This document shows, one piece after another, positions 1 to 9,328 of a stretch of 38,849 nucleotides of DNA. The stretch is from Gammaproteobacteria bacterium (GTDB lineage Bacteria; Pseudomonadota; Gammaproteobacteria; Steroidobacterales; Steroidobacteraceae), in NCBI GenBank assembly GCA_003134045.1, contig PLAH01000127.1:21222-60070 (forward strand), in the 5' to 3' direction. The notes below the pieces were generated by a model that saw nothing but the letters and a program-made list of their open reading frames with translations, was not told the DNA's origin and ran no database searches. The position numbers were made by a program, and so were the translations under genes. Position 1 is the stretch's first letter, and each line of letters begins with the position of its first letter.

Positions 1-20
1 GATCCCTACACGGCCCACCA
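1..20 (+). tRNA. 3' end of a tRNA gene, probably tRNA-Lys (partial)
   Basis: The window opens inside a T-loop. Bases 1-3 finish the loop, CCTAC (4-8) is the 3' strand of the T-stem, ACGGCCC (9-15) is the 3' acceptor strand, A16 is the discriminator, but the sequence reads ACGGCCCACCA to base 19-20, so the encoded CCA closes the gene. The 5' acceptor strand would be GGGCCGT, close to the GGGTCGT of gammaproteobacterial tRNA-Lys. The GTAGG/CCTAC T-stem also matches that family. The anticodon lies outside the window, so the isotype is inferred. Confidence 0.7.
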
Positions 21-90
21 ATCTTGAAAAAATCCAATTAAATCAATGGCTAATTGGTCCATCGCCGATGAATCCCCGTTTTCGTTCCAG

Positions 91-119
91 GAAATTCCAC
101 CGCTGAATGGTGGATTTTC
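91..119. promoter_or_regulatory. Inverted repeat upstream of the AAA ATPase gene
   Basis: GAAATTCCACC (91-101) and GGTGGATTTTC (109-119) form 11-bp arms with one mismatch around a 7-base centre. It lies just upstream of the ATPase start at 137 and overlaps the alternative ATG at 107, which argues against that earlier start. It could be an operator for autoregulation or an mRNA hairpin. Its function is inferred. Confidence 0.4.
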
Positions 120-136
120 ATGGTATGCTTTTGGCC

Positions 137-1327
137 ATGATCAAGCGAACTCGATTGCAGGCGCGGATCACGCGCGCTCTCAAACGCAGCCGCATCGTAG
201 CGCTTATCGGGCCGCGCCAGAGCGGCAAGACCACACTTGCGCGGCAAATCGTACCTTCGAATTCGACCAATTACTTCGATCTGGAGGATCCTGCGAGTCT
301 CGCGCGACTCAGCCAACCGATGACGGCGCTCGAGGAACTCCGTGGCATCGTCGTCATTGACGAAATTCAGCACCGACCGGACCTCTTTCAAGTGCTGCGA
401 GTGCTTGCGGATCGCAAGCCGTTACGGGCGCGGTTTCTTATTCTCGGTAGCGCGTCTCCCAATCTTCTGAGGCAATCCTCCGAGTCGCTCGCGGGTCGTA
501 TCGAAACTATTCCGGTGGGAGGGTTCAGTCTCGACGAAGTTGGAGCATCGTCAGTGAATCGACACTGGCAGCGCGGCGAATTTCCCTTATCGTTTTTGGC
601 GCGAACGAATGATGACAGCTTCGCATGGCGGCAACAGTTCATTCAGACTTTTCTTGAAAGGGACGTACCACAGCTCGGTATTAACATTCCGGCACCCGCG
701 CTGCTTCGCTTTTGGACAATGGTCGCGCATTGTCATGCCAATATCTGGAACGCCGCTGATCCCGCCCGTTCACTAGGCATTGGCGAATCGACGGTGCGGC
801 GGTATTTGGATCTCTTCACAGGTTTGCTGGTCGTGCGGCAGCTTCAACCGTGGCACGAGAATCTCAACAAACGTCAGGTCAAAGCTCCTAAAGTTTACAT
901 TCGCGACAGCGGCCTGCTTCACGTCCTGCTGGGGATTCGCACAGAGAAGGAGTTATTTACGCATCCCAGAATCGGCGCGTCGTGGGAAGGTTATGCAGTG
1001 GAAGAAGTGCTCAGCCAATTGCAGCCCGATCAAGCATATTTCTGGGCCACTCATCAGGGCGCCGAACTGGATCTGTTGCTGTTCAAGAACGGTCGGCGAT
1101 TGGGAATTGAAATTAAGCGCGCGGATGCCCCTACCCTTACTCCATCAATGCGTTCTGCACTCGCGGATCTGAAGCTTGAGAAACTCATAGTTTTATATCC
1201 CGGTTCACAGGAGTACGAATTGGAACCACGAGTACGCGTGCTGCCAATTGGTGCCCTTGCTGGCGCGACCATCGATGCCCTGTTCCCGAAGAAGCACCGG
1301 ACGCGCGCCGCGCCCGAGGTGCGGTAG
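137..1327 (+). CDS. AAA family ATPase with DUF4143 (PD-(D/E)XK-like) C-terminus
   Basis: A 396-residue protein of the AAA_14 + DUF4143 family. Walker A is GPRQSGKTT (about residues 25-33), Walker B is IVVIDE (about 71-76), and a sensor-like LGSAS follows near 110. The C-terminal part holds ELDLLLF and, 11 residues on, IEIKRA, the spaced D...ExK pattern of the PD-(D/E)XK nuclease fold found in DUF4143. Family members are widespread stand-alone ATPases with no settled role; a nuclease function is not shown. ATG 137 is preferred because family proteins start with a short M-x-K-R segment; ATG 107 and 125 are in frame, but 107 sits in a palindrome. Its 3' end overlaps the start of jetC, so it may be co-transcribed with the Wadjet operon. 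Whether it belongs to that system is open. Confidence 0.85.
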   Translation: MIKRTRLQARITRALKRSRIVALIGPRQSGKTTLARQIVPSNSTNYFDLEDPASLARLSQPMTALEELRGIVVIDEIQHRPDLFQVLRVLADRKPLRARFLILGSASPNLLRQSSESLAGRIETIPVGGFSLDEVGASSVNRHWQRGEFPLSFLARTNDDSFAWRQQFIQTFLERDVPQLGINIPAPALLRFWTMVAHCHANIWNAADPARSLGIGESTVRRYLDLFTGLLVVRQLQPWHENLNKRQVKAPKVYIRDSGLLHVLLGIRTEKELFTHPRIGASWEGYAVEEVLSQLQPDQAYFWATHQGAELDLLLFKNGRRLGIEIKRADAPTLTPSMRSALADLKLEKLIVLYPGSQEYELEPRVRVLPIGALAGATIDALFPKKHRTRAAPEVR

Positions 1328-4300
1328 TGACACCAGCCCCGAACGCCCCGCGCGCTGGACGCTCAGTCGTGCCGGCATCATCAACGTGTATCAATACGGT
1401 GACGAAACGCTGGATTTCGGCGGCGGTCGCCTGCTGCTGCGCGGGGTGAACGGGTCGGGCAAATCGACGGCAATGAACATGCTGTTACCTTTTTTGCTGG
1501 ACGCCGACACCCGGCGCATCGACGCCGCCGGGGAACAGTCGGGAGTGCTGAGGTCCTGGATGCTGTCAGGCCGAGATGAACCGCAGCCTCAGGGATACCT
1601 GTGGCTCGAGGTTGCAAAGGGCGATTCTTACCTCAACTTCGGATGCGGTATTCGCGCGAACCGCGCGACTGACCAAGTCACGACCTGGTGGTTCATTACA
1701 TCGCTCCGCGTAGGCCTCAACCTGCATCTCGTCGAAGGCCGCGTGCCGATTAGCCGAGACGCATTGCGGGTCCTGATCGAGCCCGGTCCCCTGTTCGGGC
1801 AGGAGCAGCGAGCCGAGTATCGCGCCGAGCTTCGCAGGCGCATCTTCGGCGGCGCCGACATTGAGCAGCATTTGCATTTGTTGCGTACCGTTCGCAATCC
1901 ACGCGTCGGCGATCGTCTTGACGCCGAGCTGCCTCAGTATCTGATGGACGCATTGCCGCAGCTCTCCGACTCGGCGCTCGACGACGCTGCGCAACCGCTC
2001 GAGGACCTCGAGGAGCATCGGAGGAACGTCGCGGAGCTTGCGCGGACTGCGGAGGCGCTCGACGCCGTTTATGCGACCTATCGCAATTATGCACGCGCGG
2101 AGCTGCATCGTCTGGCGGACCGAACGCTCGAAGCAGCGCGAATCAGCCGCGAGCGTCGCCGTGCCGAAGACAAGGCCCGGGCCAATCACGACGACGCGAT
2201 AGGACGACGCGCCGCCGCTGAAGCCCGTAGACGGGAACTCGAGGCGGATGTAGACAGGCTACGCAGCGCGATCACCGCGATCGAGGGGAGCGAAGCCTAC
2301 ACGTCCGGTGCTCAACTGAATGATCTGCGCGATCATGTCGAGAGCCTTAAGCGCGCCGCGACGGCCGCCGAAGGCGCGTTGCTCGGCCGACGTGCCGCGA
2401 CCGAGCGCGCCGCGAAGGCGGTTGGCAACGCTCGGAAGGAGGCCGCGACGGATCGCGACTCGCTGCGCCAGCGCATATCCGATCTTGCGCATCTCGCGTC
2501 CGAGTGTCTCCTGACCGCCCGTCCGCCGGACCTGCCGTCGCTCGCCGCTTTTTCGGATTCCCCAGGCGCTCCCGAGCTCGGGCCCGTTGAACCCTTCGAG
2601 ACGGCCGCTGCCGATGCGGCATTCTCAGCATTGGGCACCGCAGCTCGACAACGGCTCGAGGATGTCGAGACCATTGAATCGGCGGTCAGAGCCATCGAGC
2701 CCGCCGAGCGAGCTGTACGCGACGCAGAGCGCGCGGTGGACATCGCGAGATCGGCGAACGACGAGGCTCGCGATACCCTTGCCGGTGCCCGCACAGCCTT
2801 TCAATCGGCCAGTGCAGAATGGCGGGCTGCTGTCGAGAGATGGGTGGAACGTGTGCGGTTCCACCATGGTGCACACGAGATCGGCACGCTCGAAACAACG
2901 GGCGATATCGACGGCCTCGTCGGCGAGGTGGTCCTCGGACAGAGGATGGGCACTCGGTTCGAGGCGTGGATTTCTCCCGCAATCCGGCATCATGAGGGCC
3001 GGCGCGCGCATCGCTCGTCGCTATTGGCTCGGCAGCGAGAACTCGTGGCCGAACTCGAGGAGCGGGCGGCGGAGCTCGCCAAGAAGCAGTTCCCCGAGCC
3101 GCCAATCCTCGGCTGGCAGCAACGCACGGCTCGATGTTTCGCGGAACTCATCGACTTTGCCGGACACGTCGACACCGCGGCGCGAGCCGGGCTCGAAGCC
3201 GCGCTCGAAGCCTCGGGGCTGCTCGCCGCCGAGGTGCACGGTGACGGTACCTTGCGGCTTGCCGATGGTCAACTCGTGGTCATAGCCACCGCCGGTGAAG
3301 CCGCCGCGCCATTGAGCGCATTGCTCTGCGCGGAGATTCCGGCGGACGATCCAAACCCTGGAACGGCAGGCGTTGTCGAGAGCATTTTACGAGCGATTTC
3401 AACCGATCCGGCCGCAGTCACGGACATGGTTGTCGCCATCGATGGCGAATTCCGGGTCGGCTCGATTCTTGGCAGACACACCAAACCCGAAGCCGAACAC
3501 ATCGGCGTTACCGCGCGGCGCGCGGCATTGGAGCGTCAGCGCGTGGAGAGCGCAATTGCGCTCGAGGCCGCGAAAAGGCAGCAGAGCCGGCTTGCTGCCG
3601 ATATCGAGGCGGAGCAGGCCGCACTCGATGAGGCGCTGGCGCTACGTGCAAACATCCCATCGGATCAAACATTGTGCACCGCCCTATGGCGGCGCGGCGA
3701 AGCGGAGAAGATTCTCGAGAAGACTGATGGGCAACTGCGGGTGCGACGCTCCGAGTTCGATGCCGCCGAGCAACACCACGCTGAAACGGTTACGCACGCG
3801 CGAGTCGCCGCGGCCCGATTGTCGCTGCCCACGGCGCTCGACGAGCTCCGCGTCGTTCGTGGCGAGATCGAAGTAATCATTCCTCAGAGTCGCGAAGCGC
3901 GGGACGAGCTCGCGCGTCTTGCTCGTGCGGTCGAACGCTGGCGGGACCGCGGCGTGGATTGGTGGGCGGCCCGTGCCGACGAACAGCAGAGCCGGGCACA
4001 TTTGACTTCGGTCACCACAGAGCTCGGGTCGACCCAGGAGCGTCTGACGACACTCGACGCAACGATCGGTGCTGCATACAAGGACGTCGTCGCTGCCCTC
4101 AAGCGCAACAAGGAACAGCTCACTATCGCGCAAGAAGCATTCAGGGAGGTTGATAGCCATCTTGAACAAGCGATAACTGACGTTGCAACTGCCTCAAAAG
4201 ACAGCGAATCCGCGGCCGTGGCGCGCCAGCGCGCCGACGCCGACAACGTGCGGACACTGGGTGTGCTCAAGGGGGCGCTGGCCGTACCGGGACTCATCGA

Positions 4301-5420
4301 GGCAGCAGACGAGCCGTCAATCCCGGTGCAAGAGGAAAATCGTGCCGCTGCCGCCGTCGTTTCCGATTCTCTTTCCGTCGCATTTCCCACGGTAGACGAC
4401 AGCGCTGCAGGTGCTCGCCAGCTTGGGGAGGCAATTCTCACAAGGATTCCTCGGGCTGACGAACCGCCGACCACCGCCGATGGCGTCCGCCAGTCGATCC
4501 GCCGCAGGCGCGATTCTCTCGGTGCCGGGTGGGACGCCGAGGATCGCCAGCCAGACGAACACCTGCCATTGCATATCGAGGTAACAGGACCGCTCACGCA
4601 GCAGACGCCGTTGGCAATCGCGACGCAAATAGTTCAGCGCCAGCTCGCGACGATGGCCGGCCTGCTCTCCACCAAGCAGTACCAGGCGCTGCGCAACCTA
4701 TTGCAAGGATTGGTCGCGCGCGAGGTGGCCGAAAGACTGCACGCGGCCGGCGAGTTGATCGACCGCATGAACGAAAGGTTGTCTGCGATCACGACCTCGC
4801 ACGGCATCGGTGTGAGTCTTCGCTGGCGGCGGCGGGACGATCTGGATCCTACGCTGGCGGAGACGGTAGATCTTCTGGCCAAGCCGCCGGACCTGCGCAC
4901 CGCCGAAGAGGACGGCCGGCTTTCCGAAACGCTCGGCCTCCGTATTGACGAGGCGCATCGCGAGGATCCAGGTACGCCATATCGCGAATTGATCGCACGC
5001 GTACTCGATTATCGCGAGTGGCACTCGATGACTATTCTTTTGCATCGGCCGGGGCGCAACCTCGAGAGACTAAGCCGGCGTACTGCGCTTTCCGAGGGCG
5101 AGAAAAAGATCGTCTCGTATCTGCCGCTATTCGCCGCCGTTGCCGCTTCGTGCGACGGTCTGGCCGCGAGCGCGCCGGACGCGCTGCGTTTCGTGCTGCT
5201 CGACGACGCCTTTGCGAAAGTTTCCGAAGACAATCACCCGAAGCTCTTCGGGCTGCTCGTCGAACTCGATCTCGATTTCATCGCGACGAGCGAGCGTCTA
5301 TGGGGTACGCACGATACGGTCCCCGAGCTTGCGATCACCGAGGTCATTCGCGATGCCGACCTCGCAACGATCGTGCTCGAGCACTCCCGTTGGGACGCTC
5401 GTCGCGGAACGCTTGAATGA
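1275..5420 (+). CDS. jetC: Wadjet JetC, SMC-like ATPase (TIGR02680 family)
   Basis: The SMC/MukB-like motor of a Wadjet anti-plasmid complex, which in studied systems extrudes DNA loops on small circular DNA and lets JetD cleave it. About 1381 residues, normal for TIGR02680. Walker A GVNGSGKST lies near residues 57-65. Long Glu/Arg/Ala-rich coiled coils follow, with a central globular hinge-like part near 560-700. The C-terminus has an ABC signature (LSEGEKK, about 1273) and Walker B (FVLLDDAF, about 1310). The start is uncertain: ATG 1275 (or TTG 1248, GTG 1251) lies inside the upstream ATPase gene, whereas homology is expected to begin nearer 1330. The stop overlaps the jetA start by 4 bp (ATGA), indicating translational coupling. 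Function is inferred from family and operon. Confidence 0.9.
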   Translation: MPCSRRSTGRAPRPRCGSDTSPERPARWTLSRAGIINVYQYGDETLDFGGGRLLLRGVNGSGKSTAMNMLLPFLLDADTRRIDAAGEQSGVLRSWMLSGRDEPQPQGYLWLEVAKGDSYLNFGCGIRANRATDQVTTWWFITSLRVGLNLHLVEGRVPISRDALRVLIEPGPLFGQEQRAEYRAELRRRIFGGADIEQHLHLLRTVRNPRVGDRLDAELPQYLMDALPQLSDSALDDAAQPLEDLEEHRRNVAELARTAEALDAVYATYRNYARAELHRLADRTLEAARISRERRRAEDKARANHDDAIGRRAAAEARRRELEADVDRLRSAITAIEGSEAYTSGAQLNDLRDHVESLKRAATAAEGALLGRRAATERAAKAVGNARKEAATDRDSLRQRISDLAHLASECLLTARPPDLPSLAAFSDSPGAPELGPVEPFETAAADAAFSALGTAARQRLEDVETIESAVRAIEPAERAVRDAERAVDIARSANDEARDTLAGARTAFQSASAEWRAAVERWVERVRFHHGAHEIGTLETTGDIDGLVGEVVLGQRMGTRFEAWISPAIRHHEGRRAHRSSLLARQRELVAELEERAAELAKKQFPEPPILGWQQRTARCFAELIDFAGHVDTAARAGLEAALEASGLLAAEVHGDGTLRLADGQLVVIATAGEAAAPLSALLCAEIPADDPNPGTAGVVESILRAISTDPAAVTDMVVAIDGEFRVGSILGRHTKPEAEHIGVTARRAALERQRVESAIALEAAKRQQSRLAADIEAEQAALDEALALRANIPSDQTLCTALWRRGEAEKILEKTDGQLRVRRSEFDAAEQHHAETVTHARVAAARLSLPTALDELRVVRGEIEVIIPQSREARDELARLARAVERWRDRGVDWWAARADEQQSRAHLTSVTTELGSTQERLTTLDATIGAAYKDVVAALKRNKEQLTIAQEAFREVDSHLEQAITDVATASKDSESAAVARQRADADNVRTLGVLKGALAVPGLIEAADEPSIPVQEENRAAAAVVSDSLSVAFPTVDDSAAGARQLGEAILTRIPRADEPPTTADGVRQSIRRRRDSLGAGWDAEDRQPDEHLPLHIEVTGPLTQQTPLAIATQIVQRQLATMAGLLSTKQYQALRNLLQGLVAREVAERLHAAGELIDRMNERLSAITTSHGIGVSLRWRRRDDLDPTLAETVDLLAKPPDLRTAEEDGRLSETLGLRIDEAHREDPGTPYRELIARVLDYREWHSMTILLHRPGRNLERLSRRTALSEGEKKIVSYLPLFAAVAASCDGLAASAPDALRFVLLDDAFAKVSEDNHPKLFGLLVELDLDFIATSERLWGTHDTVPELAITEVIRDADLATIVLEHSRWDARRGTLE

Positions 5421-7003
5421 CGGAGCGGCCTATATTCGAACCCGACGCGTCGGAGGGGTCGGCGGTCTCCGCAGCGCAGGGCGCGAATGCGCAGGCGGTG
5501 GGGCGCGATCTCTTCCGATATGTCGTCACGCTGGAATGGGCCGACTATCGCGCAATCATGGGCGTCTTCGCCGATACATTCTTTTCCGAGTTCACGCCGG
5601 ATGACGTCGCGGCCCGGCTCGCCGATGCAGGCCATATGCTCGAGACAGCGATCGTCGGCGAGCGGCTCGATTCCCTGCGTCGCTGGGGCAATTTGACGGT
5701 GTCGTCCGCTGTCGGCAACCCCCAAAGCATTCAGGACTACTACAGACGCCGCAACCGGTATCTCATCACCCGTCCAGGGCAGGAGGTCCATCAACTCGTC
5801 GAAGGGGTTCTGACGCGTGTCGATGCCGTGACCGATGTTTCTACTGGCAGGCTGCGTGCCCTGATCGATGCCTTGGAACGCCTTGCGGCGCTCGATGCAG
5901 AACGGGAGGATCCCACCGTGCTCGCCGATGCGGTTGGCGCGGTGTTCGATCCGCACGAGGCGTTCACCGCCGAGATTACGCAGCTCTTTGCCGCCATCAA
6001 CCAATGGCAGAGCCGCTACGACTTGTCGCCCGAGGAACTGCGCTTTTTTGCAGAGGTACTCGTCGGTTATGTCGGTGAACGCCTCGAGGAGATCGAGCGC
6101 GCAGCGCGACCGATCGGTCAGCGGCTGGCGGCGCTGCGCGAGAAGTTCGTGACGCTCGCCGAACGCGCCAACAAGGGTCTCGCCGGCCGGATCGTCGCTG
6201 CAGGGCTGTCAGGCAGCGTTGCTGTGCGGCATCGAGCGGGCTCGCGTCTTCAGGATTGGCAGCATCTCTGCTCCTGGTTTCTGCGCATCCCGGGGCGACC
6301 GTCGCGCATCGAGACGCTGACGCGTGAGGCAATCGCCGCCGTCCGCACCTTGACACTGAACCTGACGCGCCTTTCCCGCATCGGCGTCGGCTCTGCGTCG
6401 CGTCGTGCCGATTTCTTACGCCTCGCGCAGTTCTTCGACCAGGCGCCTACCGATGCCCAGCGACTCGCCGCGGCGGCCTTCGGCTTGGCGCCGACGAATC
6501 ATTTCGGCACGCCTTCCGTCGACGCGGGTGACCCGGTTTCGAGCACGACGTCATGGTGGGATGCGCCTCGGGCCGAAGTAGCGGTCTCGATCCGAGAGCG
6601 TGGCGATAGCACGCCGCGGGGACGGATCACTCCGATTCCCGACCGTTCGCAGCAGCGTATGTTGGTGGAGCAACGCCGCGCGAGGGAGCGCGCGGCGCGG
6701 GAGCGTGTAGATTACGAGCTGCTCGATGAGTCGGTACTCGACGGTCGCACGCTTTCGGCCGGCGCGCTCGTGCGATTGCAAGAAGTCATAGCGCGAACGC
6801 TGGTACGGCTGGGTACACGCGCAACCAGCGCTGAATGGTCTGACGGCCGCCTGATCTGCCGGATCGAGCGCACCCCGGGCCGCCACACATCCGTCCACGC
6901 GCCGGCTGGGACGCTGACCTTGCTCGATCTTACGGCGTCAATCCGCGGCGCAAACGCGGTCGCGACTGATTCGGCCGAGGAGCTGCACGATGCCGTCCGA
7001 TAA
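5417..7003 (+). CDS. jetA: Wadjet JetA, kleisin-like subunit (DUF2397, TIGR02677)
   Basis: A 528-residue protein resembling TIGR02677/DUF2397, the first subunit in this branch of Wadjet systems. Its role would be that of the kleisin (MukF-like), bridging the SMC heads. It is largely alpha-helical with charged segments and has no enzymatic motif. The N-terminal part (LFRYVVTLEWADYRAIMGVF, about 32-51) matches the usual family opening. The ATG overlaps the jetC stop by 4 bp, and the 3' end overlaps jetB by 14 bp. In most published Wadjet loci jetA comes first; here jetC precedes it. The assignment rests on family resemblance plus the neighbouring jetC and jetD, which carry clear motifs. Confidence 0.85.
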   Translation: MTERPIFEPDASEGSAVSAAQGANAQAVGRDLFRYVVTLEWADYRAIMGVFADTFFSEFTPDDVAARLADAGHMLETAIVGERLDSLRRWGNLTVSSAVGNPQSIQDYYRRRNRYLITRPGQEVHQLVEGVLTRVDAVTDVSTGRLRALIDALERLAALDAEREDPTVLADAVGAVFDPHEAFTAEITQLFAAINQWQSRYDLSPEELRFFAEVLVGYVGERLEEIERAARPIGQRLAALREKFVTLAERANKGLAGRIVAAGLSGSVAVRHRAGSRLQDWQHLCSWFLRIPGRPSRIETLTREAIAAVRTLTLNLTRLSRIGVGSASRRADFLRLAQFFDQAPTDAQRLAAAAFGLAPTNHFGTPSVDAGDPVSSTTSWWDAPRAEVAVSIRERGDSTPRGRITPIPDRSQQRMLVEQRRARERAARERVDYELLDESVLDGRTLSAGALVRLQEVIARTLVRLGTRATSAEWSDGRLICRIERTPGRHTSVHAPAGTLTLLDLTASIRGANAVATDSAEELHDAVR

Positions 7004-8135
7004 TCGTCCGCAGACAGCCTTGGAGTTGCAGTTATGCGCGCGGCACCTCGTGCAGCAGCCCCTGACGTGCAAGGAGCACGACGCCGAAATCTTCCGTATG
7101 GTGCGCCGTCACGAAAGCGAGCTCGACCGCTGGTTCACACAGCGGCTTGGTTACCGGCTTCATGTGAACGCCGATACTGCACGACTGTTTAAAGATGGCT
7201 GCGTTCCCGAGCGCCGGCCGCTGCTGACGGCGACGCTCCGGCCGTTTCATCAACTCGAGTATGTACTGCTCGCGCTCGTCCTCGGCGCGACTGTCGCCGG
7301 ACCCGATGTGGTTAGCCTGCGCGATCTCATTGAACGCGTGCGCTCTGCGGCGATCGAAGCCGGAATCGCGCTCGAGGATTCGCCGACCATGCGGCGTGCG
7401 CTCGTCTCAGTGCTCCAGTGGATGATCCGGCGCGGTCTCGCGACCGAGTTGCACGAACACATCGAAGCATATGCCGGCGATGAGAGCGCCGATGCGGTGC
7501 TGAAGATTCGGGCGGATCGTATTGCGCTGTTGCCGCTGCCGGCGCTCGCGGGCGCGGACAGCGCGCAGAGCCTGCTGGCGCGAGCCGAGCGGCGCTCCGC
7601 GACGCGACAATGGATGCGCTGCCGTCTCGTCGAAGATCCCGTCCTGTATCGTTCGGATTTGAGTGACGCAGAGTGGTCGGAGCTGCGTCGCCGGCTCGGC
7701 GAGGAGGAACGGTTGCTTGACGAAATGTTCGGTCTGGTGCTCGAAGCGCGCGCGGAGGGGATCGCCGCGATTGACCCATCGGGAACTCTCGCGGAGCGGC
7801 GCTTCCCCACGGGTGGCACGATCGGCCACGCGACGCTACTCCTGATCGCCAGGCTGCACGACGAGCGGAAGCGGTCCTGGCACTGGAACGAAATGGTCTG
7901 CGTCATCGGTGAGCTGGCCGAAATTCATCGGCGTCGGTGGGCGGGTGACATGGTGGATGCGCCGGAAAGGCTCGCGCGTCGCGTAGCGGAGTTGATGCTC
8001 GATCTGCGTCTCGCCGAATGGACTCCCGAGACCGGCGAGCATTCCGCGTTTAATTTGTTGCCGGCGGCGGCCCGGTTTCTTCCGGCACCAATGCCCGACG
8101 CAAGTCAATTGCCCGTGCAAGAGGCGCTCTGGTGA
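6990..8135 (+). CDS. jetB: Wadjet JetB, KITE-like subunit (DUF2398, TIGR02678)
   Basis: A 381-residue protein of the TIGR02678/DUF2398 type, thought to correspond to the MukE/KITE subunit that binds the kleisin in an SMC complex. Family-like segments include the N-terminal LELQLCARHLVQQPLTCKEH (about 11-30) and a region around 195-225 with RQWMRCRLVEDPVLY, where the family commonly has a similar R-x-L-x-E/D-D-P-V-x-Y pattern. No catalytic motif is visible. It starts inside jetA (14-bp overlap) and its TGA overlaps the GTG of jetD by 4 bp, so the four jet genes form one coupled operon. Confidence 0.85.
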   Translation: MPSDNRPQTALELQLCARHLVQQPLTCKEHDAEIFRMVRRHESELDRWFTQRLGYRLHVNADTARLFKDGCVPERRPLLTATLRPFHQLEYVLLALVLGATVAGPDVVSLRDLIERVRSAAIEAGIALEDSPTMRRALVSVLQWMIRRGLATELHEHIEAYAGDESADAVLKIRADRIALLPLPALAGADSAQSLLARAERRSATRQWMRCRLVEDPVLYRSDLSDAEWSELRRRLGEEERLLDEMFGLVLEARAEGIAAIDPSGTLAERRFPTGGTIGHATLLLIARLHDERKRSWHWNEMVCVIGELAEIHRRRWAGDMVDAPERLARRVAELMLDLRLAEWTPETGEHSAFNLLPAAARFLPAPMPDASQLPVQEALW

Positions 8136-9328
8136 CAGCGCCCGCGTTGCTTCGTTTGCGAGAACTCGACCCACTGTGGGTACGTGTGCGTGTGCGCCTG
8201 GAAGCAAGAGGCCCAGGTTGTCGCGGACGTGTTCCGATACCCGAACTCTCATCGTCGGCGAAGCTTGCGCTGAAAATCCTGTTAGGACGTCCCATCGGCA
8301 AAACCGTCGATCTCGCAGCGCTCGAGGCGGGGCTTACCCGCCTTGGCATCGGCGACGATCTCGCACTCGCGCTTTCCAGCCTTGGCCACGACGTCTCCGG
8401 CGAAACGTCCCGGCGGCGTGCAAATCGCGCCGAACGCAAGGAGGTTCGAAATACTGCTCGGGGGATCGCATGCGAGTGGCCGGAGCCATGGGCGCGAAAA
8501 TGGATCGACGAGGTGATCGGGGCCGGCATCCTGCGCGGATTCGACCGCGAGCAGGCTAGGGGCCTCTTACGACAGGTGCGTGCCGTGGTGGATCACCTCG
8601 AACAAGATCGTCCGGCGCCTATCAGCAGAGTGGATCTTGCGGCTCGAGTGCTTGGCTCTGCGCACGCACTGGATAATGGTACTCGCGCCGAAGCGGCCGT
8701 CGCCCGTGCCATCGCGTTTAAGCTGGGCCCTGCGGGTCGCCGCGATCTTTGGGCGCAGGCGGGCGTGCATTTCGACCTCACGTCCGTACCGGCGCTCACG
8801 TGGAGATTGCCGCTGATGGACAGATGCGGGCTGTCGAATGTCGCTGCGAGCGCGTTGGATGCGGGTATCCCGCTCCATTTGAGCCGCTTCGCGCTCGAGG
8901 CACATCCGGCCGACGTCGCAAATGGCAGCTGCATCCTGGTCGTGGAGAATCCGCGTATCGTCGAAGCGGCCGCGCAGCGGCAGGCCTCGACGCCGATCGT
9001 CTCCACCAACGGCTCGCCGAGCTCCACCGTGCTGTTGCTGCTCACTCAACTGTTGAAGGCGGGCGCCCATCTGCGTTACCACGGCGATTTCGACACCGCG
9101 GGTCTTGCGATCTGCGAGCGCATGATGAGACTCGGTCTCGCCCCGTGGCGTATGAGCACGGTGGACTACCGTGCAGCGCTTGCGGTCGCCGACGCCGAAG
9201 GTGCAATATTGCCCCGGGAGATGTACGCACCCGGGGCGACGCCGTGGGATCCGAGGTTGCAAGAGGATTTTGGTGAGGAACGGCGTATTGTTCACCAGGA
9301 GAGGCTTCTTCCCGGCCTTCTCGAATAA
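8132..9328 (+). CDS. jetD: Wadjet JetD, TOPRIM nuclease subunit (DUF2399, TIGR02679)
   Basis: A 398-residue protein of the TIGR02679 type, with a C-terminal DUF2399 TOPRIM domain. The TOPRIM acidic residues are visible: the Glu in ILVVENPRIVEAA (about 270-282) and the D-x-D in YHGDFDTAGLAI (about 314-325). In Wadjet the JetD subunit is the metal-dependent nuclease that cuts the looped plasmid, so the catalytic apparatus looks intact. The GTG start overlaps the jetB stop (GTGA), consistent with coupled translation. It is the last gene of the operon; a hairpin followed by a T-run lies about 160 bp downstream. Confidence 0.9.
   Translation: MTAPALLRLRELDPLWVRVRVRLEARGPGCRGRVPIPELSSSAKLALKILLGRPIGKTVDLAALEAGLTRLGIGDDLALALSSLGHDVSGETSRRRANRAERKEVRNTARGIACEWPEPWARKWIDEVIGAGILRGFDREQARGLLRQVRAVVDHLEQDRPAPISRVDLAARVLGSAHALDNGTRAEAAVARAIAFKLGPAGRRDLWAQAGVHFDLTSVPALTWRLPLMDRCGLSNVAASALDAGIPLHLSRFALEAHPADVANGSCILVVENPRIVEAAAQRQASTPIVSTNGSPSSTVLLLLTQLLKAGAHLRYHGDFDTAGLAICERMMRLGLAPWRMSTVDYRAALAVADAEGAILPREMYAPGATPWDPRLQEDFGEERRIVHQERLLPGLLE

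Noticed and set aside
1381..5233. Many long minus-strand and alternate-frame open frames across jetC
   Set aside because: They arise from GC-rich codon bias; the plus-strand frame carries all the SMC motifs and is uninterrupted.
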